NCBI GenBank assembly: GCA_019918135.1
Contig: WBZZ01003758.1
Coordinates: forward strand, 72,501 to 136,500
Direction: 5' to 3'
Length of the DNA stretch: 64,000 bases
Source: Paulinella micropora
Taxonomy: Eukaryota > Cercozoa > Imbricatea > Euglyphida > Paulinellidae
Below, piece after piece: positions 11,677 through 21,832 of this stretch; within the stretch, counting starts at the first letter, position 1; each line of letters begins with the position of its first letter. Under the pieces are notes generated by a model. The model was not told the origin of the DNA and ran no database searches. It saw only the letters and a list, made by a program, of their open reading frames with translations. The translations under genes were made by a program, and so were the position numbers.

Positions 11677-12759
11677 TTGGGTAGTACACAGGGCAACCAA
11701 GTTTGGGCGCACTGCTTTCAATGTAGAGACTATAAAAATCAAACTGCTAGATTAGCGGAACTACAAGAATTCGATGGAGTGAGAGAGCTGAGTGCGGAAG
11801 AGCGGAGAGAAATAGAAAAAATCGAAAAGATAATTCGAAATTCAGAGCAACATCTCAAGGCAAAAGAAAACGCGAAATCTTTTGACGATGACTTAGAAAC
11901 AGTCAAGAACGACACTCAAACTGTTGTGATGGTTGCTGATTTTTCGCGCATGAGTGTGGGCGGGTGGGAAAACAGAAGATATTAACGATCACATAGCTGT
12001 TCTTTTGTCCGGTGACGGACTTGGTGGTATAAAAAAAGAGTACATTGACACACTACCTCATAAAGATGAGGAAGAAGGAAAGAATGACTTCTTCTTTTAC
12101 CTGCAATGGTTGCATGATATTATGGTACGTGCAATTAAGCTCCGTGGGTATACTAAAGTAATAAAATGGTCCGATGGTGGCCGGAAACATTACAAACAAA
12201 GATATTCGCTAGCAGAGGCTAGCCTTGTTAGGGCTAAGCATCCTTGGCTGGAATACTTTGCTTGGAATTTCTGGGCATCTAATCACGAAAAAAGCCTTTG
12301 CGATTCCCATGCGGGAAAAATCGCTCAAATGGTTGCATATTCTGCATTTCATGACGGCTGGATTTGGGAAACTGCCAAAGACTTGGGGAGATTGATTGAA
12401 TCAAAACTCAGCAACCCCAGGTATTGTATTTCCAAACTTCAATTTGTCGAGATGAGAAATACCGTCACAAAGTGAAAGGTATTCATGATCTGAAGAAATA
12501 TCACTTTGAAACCACAACTACCCCAGGTCTTCTGAAAATCAAAACCTTTCGAGATCAACCATCATTTGATTTCCGATTCCAGGTTGATCGAAAACTTCTT
12601 ACCGCACAACAGCTACTGCTTCATACTAGAGGAAGTAGATCGTTTGACTGGTGGCCTCCAGAGCTAGGCCTACCTCCAGAAGCTCCTAGAGCATTTCCTT
12701 CACAAGCGCCAGCTCGCAGAGCCAGGCCTCGACAACAACGCAGACGAGTGTACAGATAA
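11677..12759 (+). pseudogene. DDE-type transposase-like gene, frameshifted
   Basis: Three consecutive plus-strand frames make one domain-like protein. The first (11677-11985) has a CxxC (C-F-Q-C) then a charged coiled-coil stretch and V-V-M-V-A-D-F-S, a beta strand ending in the likely first catalytic Asp. The second (11954-12475) has F-Y-L-Q-W-L-H-D, I-K-W-S-D-G-G, then W-N-F-W-A-S-N-H-E-K-S-L-C-D. This S/W-D-G ... H-x-K-x-x-C-D arrangement is typical of a widespread uncharacterised eukaryotic transposase-like family. The third (12424-12759) ends in an Arg/Pro-rich tail. Frame changes near 11,960 and 12,460 make it a pseudogene unless they are introns or sequence errors. Family assignment is from memory of motif pattern only. 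Confidence 0.55.
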
Positions 12760-12785
12760 AGTAATAAACTGATTTTAACTTAAAC

Positions 12786-12842
12786 ATTTCAAGTCTAATT
12801 TGAATTTGAATTTGAATTTTCATTAATATTATTTGAATTTAA
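12786..12842 (+). repeat. Direct repeat left of satellite array
   Basis: About 57 bp, beginning ATTTCAAGTC, followed by GAATTT hexamers and ending GAATTTAAT. A diverged direct copy lies at 13461-13518, so the two bracket the 181-bp array. Confidence 0.75.
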
Positions 12843-12859
12843 TTTTTATTAATATGTTT

Positions 12860-13440
12860 CATGCATACTTCAAGTAGGCAGTGAGTATTTATAACGAATA
12901 CAAGTGAGTGGCAAGTAGTCTGAGTGTCACAGTGACTAGTGTAAAACACGGTCACTCGCTGTGAAATATAAGCTTCCGCACCGGTTTTATGTTTCAAAAA
13001 CATTATAAATATGCTAAGCAAACTTGTATTAATATAACTTCATGCATACTTCAAGTAGGCAGTGAGTATGTATAACGAATACAAGTGAGTGGCAAGTAGT
13101 CTGAGTGTCACAGTGACTAGTGTAAAACACGGTCACTCGCTGTGAAATATAAGCTTCCGCACCGGTTTAATGCTTCAAAAACATTATAAATATGATAAAC
13201 AAACTTGTATTAATATAATTTCATGCATACTTCAAGTAGGCAGTGAGTATGTATACGAATACAAGTGAGTGGCAAGTAGTCTGAGTGTCACAGTGACTAG
13301 TGTAAAACACGGTCACTCGCTGTGAAATATAAGCTTCCGCACCGGTTTAATGCTTCAAAAACATTGTAAGTATGCTAAACAAACTTGTATTAATGTGATT
13401 TCATGCATACTTCAAGTAGTCGGTGAGTATGTATAACGAC
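12860..13440 (+). repeat. 181-bp satellite array, three copies and a partial fourth
   Basis: The start motif CATGCATACTTCAAGTAG recurs at 12860, 13041, 13222 and 13402, giving periods of 181, 181 and 180 bp. Copies are nearly identical, with only a few substitutions each. Each unit holds a quasi-palindrome (GTCACAGTGAC) and a second GTCACTCGC motif. No coding potential. The length is in the range often seen for nucleosome-sized eukaryotic satellites. Confidence 0.93.
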
Positions 13441-13460
13441 CATCAGTAATCAACTTGAAA

Positions 13461-13518
13461 ATTTCAAGTCACATTTGAATTTGAATTTGAATTTGAAGTA
13501 ATATCATTAGAATTTAAT
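13461..13518 (+). repeat. Direct repeat right of satellite array
   Basis: Copy of the 12786-12842 repeat, beginning ATTTCAAGTC with an extra GAATTT hexamer. AT-rich non-coding DNA follows until the third copia fossil at 13726. Confidence 0.75.
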
Positions 13519-13725
13519 AAATTGAATATAATTACGTTGATTTTGATGTAAAACAACATAAAAACAAAGAAAAACCAAGCTCAGGCAACCCAAAACCACA
13601 ATCTAGCCAAGATCATAGCTAACGGTCGAAAAACAGTTGTAACGGCTAGAAATTCAAATTTTTAAAACTTTTTTGTTTAAAATAGTTAAAATACATTAAA
13701 ATCTTTCATTTTCATGCTACTCCCA

Positions 13726-15652
13726 TCAATTTTCACAACCTTTAGACTTAGCGTGCATGTTAGCGTGCATTATATCCTGTCCATCGATTTCATTTCTTGC
13801 TTTCGGACGAGCTAAAGGCGAACGAGGGAGTGGATGCAAGTTCACAACAGAAGCAGTGTGTGTTGTAGCGGTTGGGACAGAAACCGCAAGGGGGATCGAC
13901 GACGCGTTGAAGCTCGTCCCCATCCCAATTTCGTACTCAGCGACGTCGTCGTTGGGCTCGTCCGTCGTCTCGAGGGCAGAGTCATCTCCCTTCTTGTCCG
14001 TTTGTTCTGGAAAAATTTCGCGATCAACCCGTGAAATTTGTGTATCTTTTTTCCAAAAAGGTACCGGTTGGTTTGGTGGGAGGTCGTCGAACGTCCAAGG
14101 TCGCTCGTTCACGTTTGCGTCGTAACCTCGTGTCGATTCGTCGAACTTCACGTTGCGTACTTCTACTATTTTCCTGGTCGTAGGGACATAGATTCGGTAC
14201 AGTCTGCGAAAAATGTTGTACCAGTTAGCGTTCCAGGGATAGCCATATGTCTCCCCTTCTTTGCGTCTTCCACTCGCACAAACGCCAAACACCCAATAGG
14301 ACGTAGGAACTGTAGAGGAAACGAACGACGTAATGTTACCTCATAGGGGCTTAATCCTTTGTAGGGTCCCTTCAGTATGGGAGACACCATCCTTGTCGCC
14401 CACTCCGCCAGACACATCTCCTCCCAGAACGATTCAGGTAAATGATCATCAAGACGAAGCGCGGTTGCACGACCTCCATTTGTTCGCCATTGTCGTTCTG
14501 CCTTTGGGTTGGATGTAGGCTTGTTGCGAGAAGTCGGCTTCAACACAATTCCCTTCGACGAGCTGTACTCCTTCATCAGGTTTGTTACAAACTTACCATC
14601 AGTTCGCAACTGTTTTACCTTCCTTCCTGTTTGCGTTTCAAAGAAGGCGATTGCTTTCTCCACCTTTGGCTGATAGCTAGCAGACTCACGAGTAGGAGAA
14701 TGGATGATGAAACCAAAATTAATGACCCTTTTGTCTCGATGATGCCCAGTTGATACAAGTTCCCCTGTAGGGACTTGACCGGCCACGGTCCACGAAAATC
14801 GATGTGCAGTGACTCCCCTAGGGCAAAGTCGTTGTCGATAGGCGGATTACCTTTGTAGTATGGACTGCGAGTTGCTTTAGCTTGTAGGCAAGGAGCACAC
14901 TTCGTAGGCAGTAACTGTCGCAAGTTGGTACCCGTAATCGTCCTGCCGGCTCTTTTTGCCAATAAGTCCATAACTTCAACGTTGCCGTGCGCAGTCATCC
15001 TGTGCCAAGTCATAGCTGACACAGGGGCTTTGGATGTGTTCGGGTTGATAGAAAAGTTGACCATTGGTTTGTTGCTGTTGCGGACCAGTGGGTTGTATCG
15101 CGCGTTGAGATCAAGGGGCACATCGTCGGTCTCGTCAAGCCTGTACAGTTTGTTCGGCATCATTCTCGATCGGCAGATGACCATCGATGCGTCGATGTAG
15201 ATCGGTGCCTTCAGCACCACGGCTTGATTGTTCTGAAAGACCGTTGCATATCCGTAGTCGCAGTCTAACACACCAGGCGATATGATGTTGTATGGTGTAG
15301 TAGGTAAGACGTAAGCATCACGAAACACGAAGTCGTTGTGGGCACCACTCCCCTCCACGAAGGTAAAGCTTGCATCGGCTTGTGCGTCCACTTTGACTCG
15401 CTCTGGCGATAAGCCAGACAGCTTGGCTACCTTTCCACGTCTAACATTGCACAAAGGCAGGGTAGGATGTACAATAGTCCGGTTACAACCGGTATCGAAG
15501 ATAGAAGTTCGCCCCCCACTTGTTCTTGCCAGTAGCGCCACATTGTCGCTCACCTCGTCAGGCAGAACAGTGTCATCAACCAAGGTAGCACTGAACGCTC
15601 TTGCAACCAATGACGGGTCGTACGGGATTTCACTCGGGGCCTCACCCTCCAC
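13726..15652 (-). pseudogene. copia protease-integrase remnant
   Basis: Protease motif F-D-T-G-C-N-R-T near residue 55 of the 15652 frame. A gag-pre-integrase zinc site follows (W-H-R-M-T-A-H-G, then C-A-P-C-L-Q-A-K), then the DDE core (L-H-I-D-F-R-G-P-W, L-R-T-D-G-K-F-V, and the copia signature R-A-T-A-L-R...L-P-E-S-F-W-E-E). It ends in an acidic tail. Fossil, broken. Confidence 0.82.
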
Positions 15653-15749
15653 GATATATCGTTACATGTTGGGCTTATATGTCGCGAAGCCAGATATATA
15701 GTCGCCATTAAATCATTTGTAGCGCCCCAAGTTTGTATTTCGGTGGAAG

Positions 15750-18700
15750 CTGCGGGACCGTTACTATCGGCCCGGACTCATGAATTTTGTAGTGAGTCAT
15801 CCGCTGTAAAGCAAACCACGCGTACTCAATAAGCGTAGAACCAATACCACAAGCGGGTAAAATTTGTTGTCGGGTAGGGTCGCGTAGTTGCTCGTTACAC
15901 TTATCATCGGCATAGGTGCAGAACCTAGAATGAGGAGCACGATCTTTCTTGCGACAGGATCTCTTACAGTAGAATACGCATTGACATTTGTCGCATCGTC
16001 GATGTCGGTTGAGCGGGGTCTATGTCGTCACATATTCGCAAACTGTGCCGGGCTAGGGTTAGCATGGGGTGTCCCTGCCATAATCAAAGGGTTGGTGTGG
16101 TGCACAGAGCAGTAACGAGATAACGAAACAGTAGCCTGCCATTCTTGAGGGATGATGTTGAAGCCAAGCCTCAGCGACCAATACTCCATCTCGATGATGG
16201 AAGCATGACGAAAACAGAAGTGGACATCTATAGCCCAAAAATTTGGAGCTCCTGGAAAAGCAGGATGGGAAACAGATCTGTTGAGTACCACATTCTGTCG
16301 CAGTTGAGCAGGCAGTTCGATCTGTAGCCTCGACGGGGGTTGTTGTCGTGATACGATTGCACTCCTCGGAATTGGGGGTTCCTTTCCTTCAGTGTAGACC
16401 TCCTCCCTATTGTAGTTGTCGATCCACAGCAGCGGAGGTACAATAGCCTGTAGACGGGCATTCGGGTACCAAGGGTCCGGTCTCGGGACAGTGTAGCTGC
16501 TCGACGCTTCCAATCGCCAATCAGCGGGCCAGTGTCGCGGGGGCACCGGGAAACCCTGTTCAGGGTCTTTCTTCCTTTAGAGCTTTTGTATGAATACCCA
16601 AACGTTCAGTTTACACTGGAAGTCGTTCTCGTCCAGTTTTTGTTCGTCAGTTAGCGACTCCCACGGGAACCCGGATCTCTTGAGGCCTAGCGCTGGCAAA
16701 GGATAGGAAATCCTGATGAGGATTAATCACACCTGTCGCTCCTCTTGCTGTTGCAGGCGTTGAAGCCGAAGCTGAAGTCAACGCGGGCGAGGGCGACGAT
16801 GTCGCTTCCGACTTCTTCTCGTCGCTTGCAGGTACCTTCCCACCTTGAGCCGGTTGGCAGGCACTTCCAATAGCAAGTTGTCTACTTCCTCGAGCGTCTT
16901 CGGGCTAAAAGCCATCAAAACAACAGCATTGTTCTCAGTTGTACTCTCACTGTAGACGTTCGTGTGCATTCCAGTCGTCCCGCGTTGGTCGGCGGCCGTC
17001 GGCCGTCCATCGTCGTCGTCGGAGTCGCTCATCGCCTCATCCTCCGAACTAGCAATTTCAGGCATGTCTTCATCATCAGAGCCGTACATCGAAGCACGGG
17101 CCTGTGTGTTTGCAGCGGTATCGTTCGGCGCGTCTTCCATCGGTCCATCGGCGGCTCCGTCGGCATCGGTTTCGCCAAAGACGTCGTCACGGGTAAGCAG
17201 GCCAGGCATGCCGTCGTCATTCTCGTCGTCCTTGTCACATTGCACAGCATTTGCAATACGACAGTAATTGCTTATAAAGGCAAGCCTGGTCAGCTGTCTT
17301 ATCATATTCGCTTGCCACGCGGTGCCCGCCTGCTGCAATCCATACAACGGGGTTTGTTTCTCGTCTTCTAGGTCGTCGACCAAGGGGCATGGGCTCCATG
17401 CGCAGTAACCAACGATATCGATGTGTGGGCATCACGGCCGGTCATTCGGGGCATTGTCGAGTGGCGGGACCTGTCGCACAGTCGCATCAATCACCGGCAT
17501 AGTCGTCCCATTCGTAGGCGCGGCGCGTGGAGTCGATCGGCTCTTCTACCGTTGGTGCAGCAGCCGGAGCTGGATTCAAGGCGACTAAGTCTGCATCTTC
17601 GTCCACAATCTCCTCCACGACCAAGCGCGACCATGCGTCATCGAGCGGGTGGGCAGTCCCATCCTCAGCAGTAGCAACATTGGCTTGACCATTGTTAGTT
17701 ATTGTTGCGATTACTGCCCCGGTTATTGTCACTTCGGCCATTACGAGTATTGCGAGAATTATTTTTCCCATTTTTACCTTTTCGGCCAGGACCTTTTACC
17801 TTGCACTCAGCTCCAAGGTGGCGGGGCTTATTGGTGCATTCGGGCCGTTTGTATTTGACGCGGCATTTGGAAATGCGATGTTGATTCCCACAATTCCAAC
17901 ACGATCCGCTAAACTGCTGCCCCCCCCCCCCCCCGTTATCCATCGCCGTAGAACAACGCAGGCTCGTCGGCAGCTCTTGAACCTCCGGTGGACCGCTTCG
18001 TTTCATTCATCATCACGACGGCTTGCATCTGTTCCCTCGCCATCGCAGCCAGGGCTGGGAAGTCAGCTTTACTCGCGTCATCATAACTAAAGTAGCATTT
18101 CAATCCAAAATCGGAGAAGGGCAAATGCTTTGCACCTTCAAGCTTCTGTATCAAATTGATACACTTATACTCATCTGAGAAGACCTGCTTTCGCTCCTCG
18201 AGTAATTTGTATCGGTATACGTAAGCATCGAGCCGTACCTCGGTTTTGTCCTTCGTAGTAAGTCGATCGTTGTTGAGCTGGTGGATAAGCGTAGCCGCAG
18301 ATACAGCTCCAATATGAGCGTACCTTTGGCAGAGTGCTCCATCACGTGCGGGTCATTTCCAGCGCGTCATCGTCAGCAATGCCTCCGAGTTGCGTTGCAT
18401 TGCTTCTGAGATGATGGCACGAAACTTTGTCGCCAGCTGAACCTGTGCCTGTGCAGACAGACAATTATAGAGTTCCTCGTATGTCGGGTCAGGGCCAAGG
18501 GCAGCCACAGCTGCACGCTGAACATCGTACGGGTCGTAAGTCGCGGAAGCAGACGCCGTAGTCGTCGTGGACGTAGATGACGATGAAGACGACAGCGGCG
18601 ACCTGCTCGCCGCAGCAGCAGCTGCAGAGATCGGTGGTGGCGTAATGATGACTTTCAGCTCAGCTCGTGAGAGCGGGCGGCGAGCTTTCATCGCGCGGTA

Positions 18701-18911
18701 TGATGAGTAGCTTTGGATCAAGCCCCATCAGGAACTGCAAGGTTGACCAACGCCATTTGTCAAACGCCTGAGCATCCCTCGCAGCATTCGATGTCGGTGC
18801 AGGCAGTTGAGGTACCCTCAAAGAGACCTTCGCTTGCTCATAACCAACTATACCATTACCTCCGGGTATAACATCGCCGCCGCCCAAAAGAACTAGTACG
18901 TTTTGCCGCAT
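15750..18911 (-). pseudogene. copia Gag with zinc knuckle and MYND-like finger
   Basis: Gag start at 18911 (M-R-Q-N-V-L-V-L-L-G-G-G). The zinc knuckle C-W-N-C-G-N-Q-H-R-I-S-K-C lies near 17,890-17,930 and is followed by a basic Gly/Asn-rich stretch. A strongly acidic region lies around 17,000-17,260. Near 15,900-16,010 a MYND-like cluster (C-D-K-C-Q-C-V-F-Y-C-K-R-S-C, then H-x3-C) matches the one in fossil 2. Broken into several frames; fossil. Confidence 0.65.
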
Positions 18912-19045
18912 ATGCTATAGGCAAATGATCGGCAAATTTCAGCAAGTTTCATACGTTCCTAGAATGTATTAATGATAAATAATCATAATTACTGAAAAAG
19001 TAATAAGTTTAGACTATTTTACAAGCCGCCTGAACATCTAAAAGT

Positions 19046-19104
19046 GGCAAAAATCAGCAAAACTGTCGGCAAATATTAATGCATGATTTTGCTGATTTTT
19101 TGCC
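19046..19104. repeat. Inverted repeat, 17-bp arms
   Basis: GGCAAAAATCAGCAAAA at 19046-19062 is inverted at 19087-19104 with one extra T. The surrounding DNA has several more GGCAAA / TTTGCC words in both orientations. Possibly a hairpin or transposon end; no gene attached. Confidence 0.7.
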
Positions 19105-19255
19105 TCTGTTTGCCGCTTTTTTGCCGTTCTTTTTGCATAATATTGATTGAATAATATTATTTCAACTATCCACAACTTAATTTCAAGTCGGTATTGCACC
19201 GTTTACCAGAAAATATTGGTGACGGGTGGCACTACCATGTGCAAGCACCTCATAC

Positions 19256-19480
19256 AAATTTCGCCTAAGTCATAAATAGAAAATAACTCAGGAGGCCATA
19301 TTAGGCAGAATTTTTGCGCTGGATTTCATCAATAGATGATGGAGAAGCTAAATTTACTATTTATATTTGCATGGGTCACCGGGTGTATGAATATGTATAA
19401 CAAATACACCGCCACCCGTTTTTGCCGCCGGCTTTCAAAATTTGCCTAAGTCATAAATACAAAACAACTCAGGAACTTAT
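19256..19480 (+). repeat. Diverged direct repeat, about 182-bp spacing
   Basis: The motif GCCTAAGTCATAAATA, followed by AACTCAGGA, occurs near 19263 and again near 19444. Spacing is close to the 181-bp satellite at 12860-13440, and both contain a GTATAAC[AG]AATAC word (near 19393 here), so this may be a decayed relative. Confidence 0.5.
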
Positions 19481-20582
19481 CTGCCTTAACTGCTTAGTAA
19501 TAATTCATCATTATGTCCGCACCAAGGACCTTATGATCATACATGAATTAACATGTCTATGCCCTATCACTCACGTTGGCGTTGAAAAGCCAGACCCAAA
19601 GAAGGTCATTTACTTACCCTCACTCTCTCTGAGATTTAGAGTCAGAAGTGGCTACCCACTTACCGCGGCGTGCACATATCAATTAGATTATATGCAAGGC
19701 TGGCGTCCCACGGTAAAGTAAGGCCTCTCTGACGAGAAGACGATTATCAACTACGCTCTCCTAACCTCTCAAAACCAAAAAGGTAAAGTTGCGCCCATCC
19801 CAGCTGAAACTTGAAGTATGATCATGCATCGGAAAAATTACACAACATATAATCAAAATATAATAAGTCAGTAAGTCGACTTAATAGATATTGATCCGGT
19901 AATGCAATTTACGGTGAAATTTAATGATTTAGTTATCCCTGATTATTATATGATAGGTATGACATCCATGTTTATAAAGTACAGACATAGACATCACATC
20001 GTGACATATAAATGTGGGATTAAATATTATAATAAAAGTCATAAAGGCAAAAGTATAGAATATATGAAATATAGCAGATAAACATGCCAAATTAATGTAG
20101 TAGCTGTAGATCAACGAGTTGTAACAGAATACACATTAAATTAAGCAAGTTTAATATGAGTAACTTACCAAAAATAATTTTGTCAGCATTTCCCCGGCAA
20201 GGGGTACCTTTCGGAAAAACTATGTAATAAATTAAGTTTTTATGTCGCAGGCCGAAGTATAATGCTGCGAATTATTAGTACTTAGTTACAACTATATGGG
20301 ATCTAAGGATCCGCACGCTTGTTCCACGTCTGGGTCCTCAATCCTCGAACTTTGCCTAGGCCTCTGGCTCGTCTCTCGCTCAACTACCTAGAATTCCTAT
20401 CAACGGGGAAAAAGGGGTAGTGCACAGCAAAAACACGCCAAAAGCACAAATATACATGGTGGCAAGTTCTAGCAAGCTACAAGAGTGCTTTTGGAAACAA
20501 AATCCCTAAGAGCCAAAGGCATCTTAGCAACTTTGTGTCCAGAAGCACTAAGTCTTAAAGGAGCTCGCAACCTCGCAGAAAA

Positions 20583-21617
20583 ATGTCAAGCCCCGGCAGC
20601 AAGCCGCAGGCCTGCGGCCAATGTGAGATTAAGTCTCTGCTGGCCCAGCACCGAGACGCGTTGACTGCCACGGGAATCGTGTCTATAGTCTTGGCAGAAA
20701 AGAAAGACTCGACGCGCGTAGTTCTGATCGGAGAGCACCATGTTGACCACGACGAAGTGTTGACAGGCGCACAAAAGGCCGCGGTCGCCAAGTTGCTAAA
20801 AGCGTTGGTGAAATGGTCCCGACGGAGCCTTACTATTAAGCAGTGGACGTTTATCTACGAACAATCGGATGCCAACATACAGTTGCCACCGGAGACAATT
20901 GATCCACCGGAGACAATTAATCAATCAAGCACCGAGTTCACCAAGGGTGCCCGACGCACTCCAGGCGGCTACTGTAGTCTGGAAGCCCACGTTAGAAAAT
21001 GGGGCAGATTGTCGTCGGCGGGCCTGCAGTTAGCAAGGGGCTTCGCTAGAGAAGAGAAGGCGAGCTTGTTACCTTGTGACGCTCGGCACCTTTCCAAGGC
21101 GTACCAAATCACGGGCGTCACTGAGTTTATCTGCTTCCACAGCTTCGGCAATCTGCCGTTTGGATTGAGAACCCCTACCCCAAGGCAGGAATCCCTGGAG
21201 ATACTCTCGTCCTGGGAGGAATGGACAGGAGGCATTGATCTCCGACAGTCGCACAAAGACGGGACAACCGCAGCGGTGGTCGAACGCAACGAGTTCAGAC
21301 ATTCTCTAGAGGCCTGGACCGAGGCCTTGCGAAAGATCAAGGAGGAAGAACGAGCTCACCTGCTGTCGGGCCTGCATAAAGCCGCGGCAGACCTGAGGCA
21401 AGAAGCGAAGAAAGCGGACGGTCCTGGAGACTACATTTGTACATCAAGGTGCGCAGTTTGGTCCTGGAGGTCTATACCGCGGCGTCCGTGCTGCGGTGCG
21501 AGCAACCCGCGCTCGTCTATACGGGTGCTGGACACACTGGGTCCATCGTCAAGCTGTTGGAATCGAGTGGTTTTGCTAACTGTTATCGACACGCTGCCAG
21601 TCCAGCGCCAAGAATGA
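20583..21617 (+). CDS. TIKI/TraB-like GX2H protein, unit A copy
   Basis: About 344 codons from the ATG at 20583, preceded by the shared 5' word at 20,558. Near residue 50 the hydrophobic strand V-V-L-I-G-E-H-H contains a first GX2H motif, and near the C-terminus the DNA encodes L-V-Y-T-G-A-G-H, a second one. Two GX2H motifs, one at each end, characterise the TIKI/TraB/EreA/ChaN fold (metal-dependent hydrolases or heme-binding proteins). A Cys pair (C-G-Q-C) lies at residues 11-14. This copy appears disturbed relative to unit B (about two breaks), although it keeps the same start and stop. It is convergent with the fibre gene. Fold assignment is by motif only. Confidence 0.6.
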   Translation: MSSPGSKPQACGQCEIKSLLAQHRDALTATGIVSIVLAEKKDSTRVVLIGEHHVDHDEVLTGAQKAAVAKLLKALVKWSRRSLTIKQWTFIYEQSDANIQLPPETIDPPETINQSSTEFTKGARRTPGGYCSLEAHVRKWGRLSSAGLQLARGFAREEKASLLPCDARHLSKAYQITGVTEFICFHSFGNLPFGLRTPTPRQESLEILSSWEEWTGGIDLRQSHKDGTTAAVVERNEFRHSLEAWTEALRKIKEEERAHLLSGLHKAAADLRQEAKKADGPGDYICTSRCAVWSWRSIPRRPCCGASNPRSSIRVLDTLGPSSSCWNRVVLLTVIDTLPVQRQE

Positions 21618-21750
21618 GTGTCCGGGTGTGTCAGGGTGAGCCACGAGTGAGCCACGAGTGGTCGCGCGGGAGGCCAGCTGTCGGCCGCGGGCCCGGCGTG
21701 CCAGTGTCCACCAGTCGTGGTCGGCCCGACCCCGAGGCTTGGCAGCTCTT

Positions 21751-21806
21751 ATTAAACCCAGTCAATTTGCGCCGTGGTGCTACACTTGGGTACAGAATTT
21801 TTTAAT
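21751..21806. terminator. Convergent ATTAAA poly(A) signals, genes 1 and 2
   Basis: ATTAAA at 21751-21756 on the plus strand (about 135 bases past the gene-1 stop) and ATTAAA on the minus strand (read as TTTAAT at 21801-21806, about 27 bases past the fibre stop). The pair is conserved in unit B at 45682-45687 and 45732-45737. They stand out as AT islands in GC-rich DNA. Confidence 0.5.
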
Positions 21807-21832
21807 AACCCCTTGGCAGGGCCGCGCCGGCA

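Larger units (their letters stand above)
13726..18911 (-). mobile_element. Ty1/copia-type fossil 3, gag to integrase only
   Basis: Minus-strand element. Reading leftwards the parts are gag (18911 to about 15,750), protease and integrase (15652-14166) and the integrase C-terminal tail (14292-13726). RT and RNase H are absent on the low-coordinate side, as in fossil 2. Roughly five or more breaks; an old inactive copy. No LTRs seen. An inverted AT-rich repeat lies just outside its gag end (19046-19104). Confidence 0.82.
18912..20554. other. AT-rich spacer before the GC-rich block
   Basis: Very AT-rich and non-coding as far as I can see. It contains an inverted repeat (19046-19104) and an about 182-bp direct repeat (19256-19300 against 19438-19480). 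The 99-codon frame at 19422-19721 has no recognisable motif. At about 20,300-20,550 the base composition begins to shift toward the GC-rich block. Confidence 0.5.

Noticed and set aside
19422-19721. 99-codon frame in the AT-rich spacer
   Set aside because: It overlaps a repeat copy and has no recognisable domain or promoter features.
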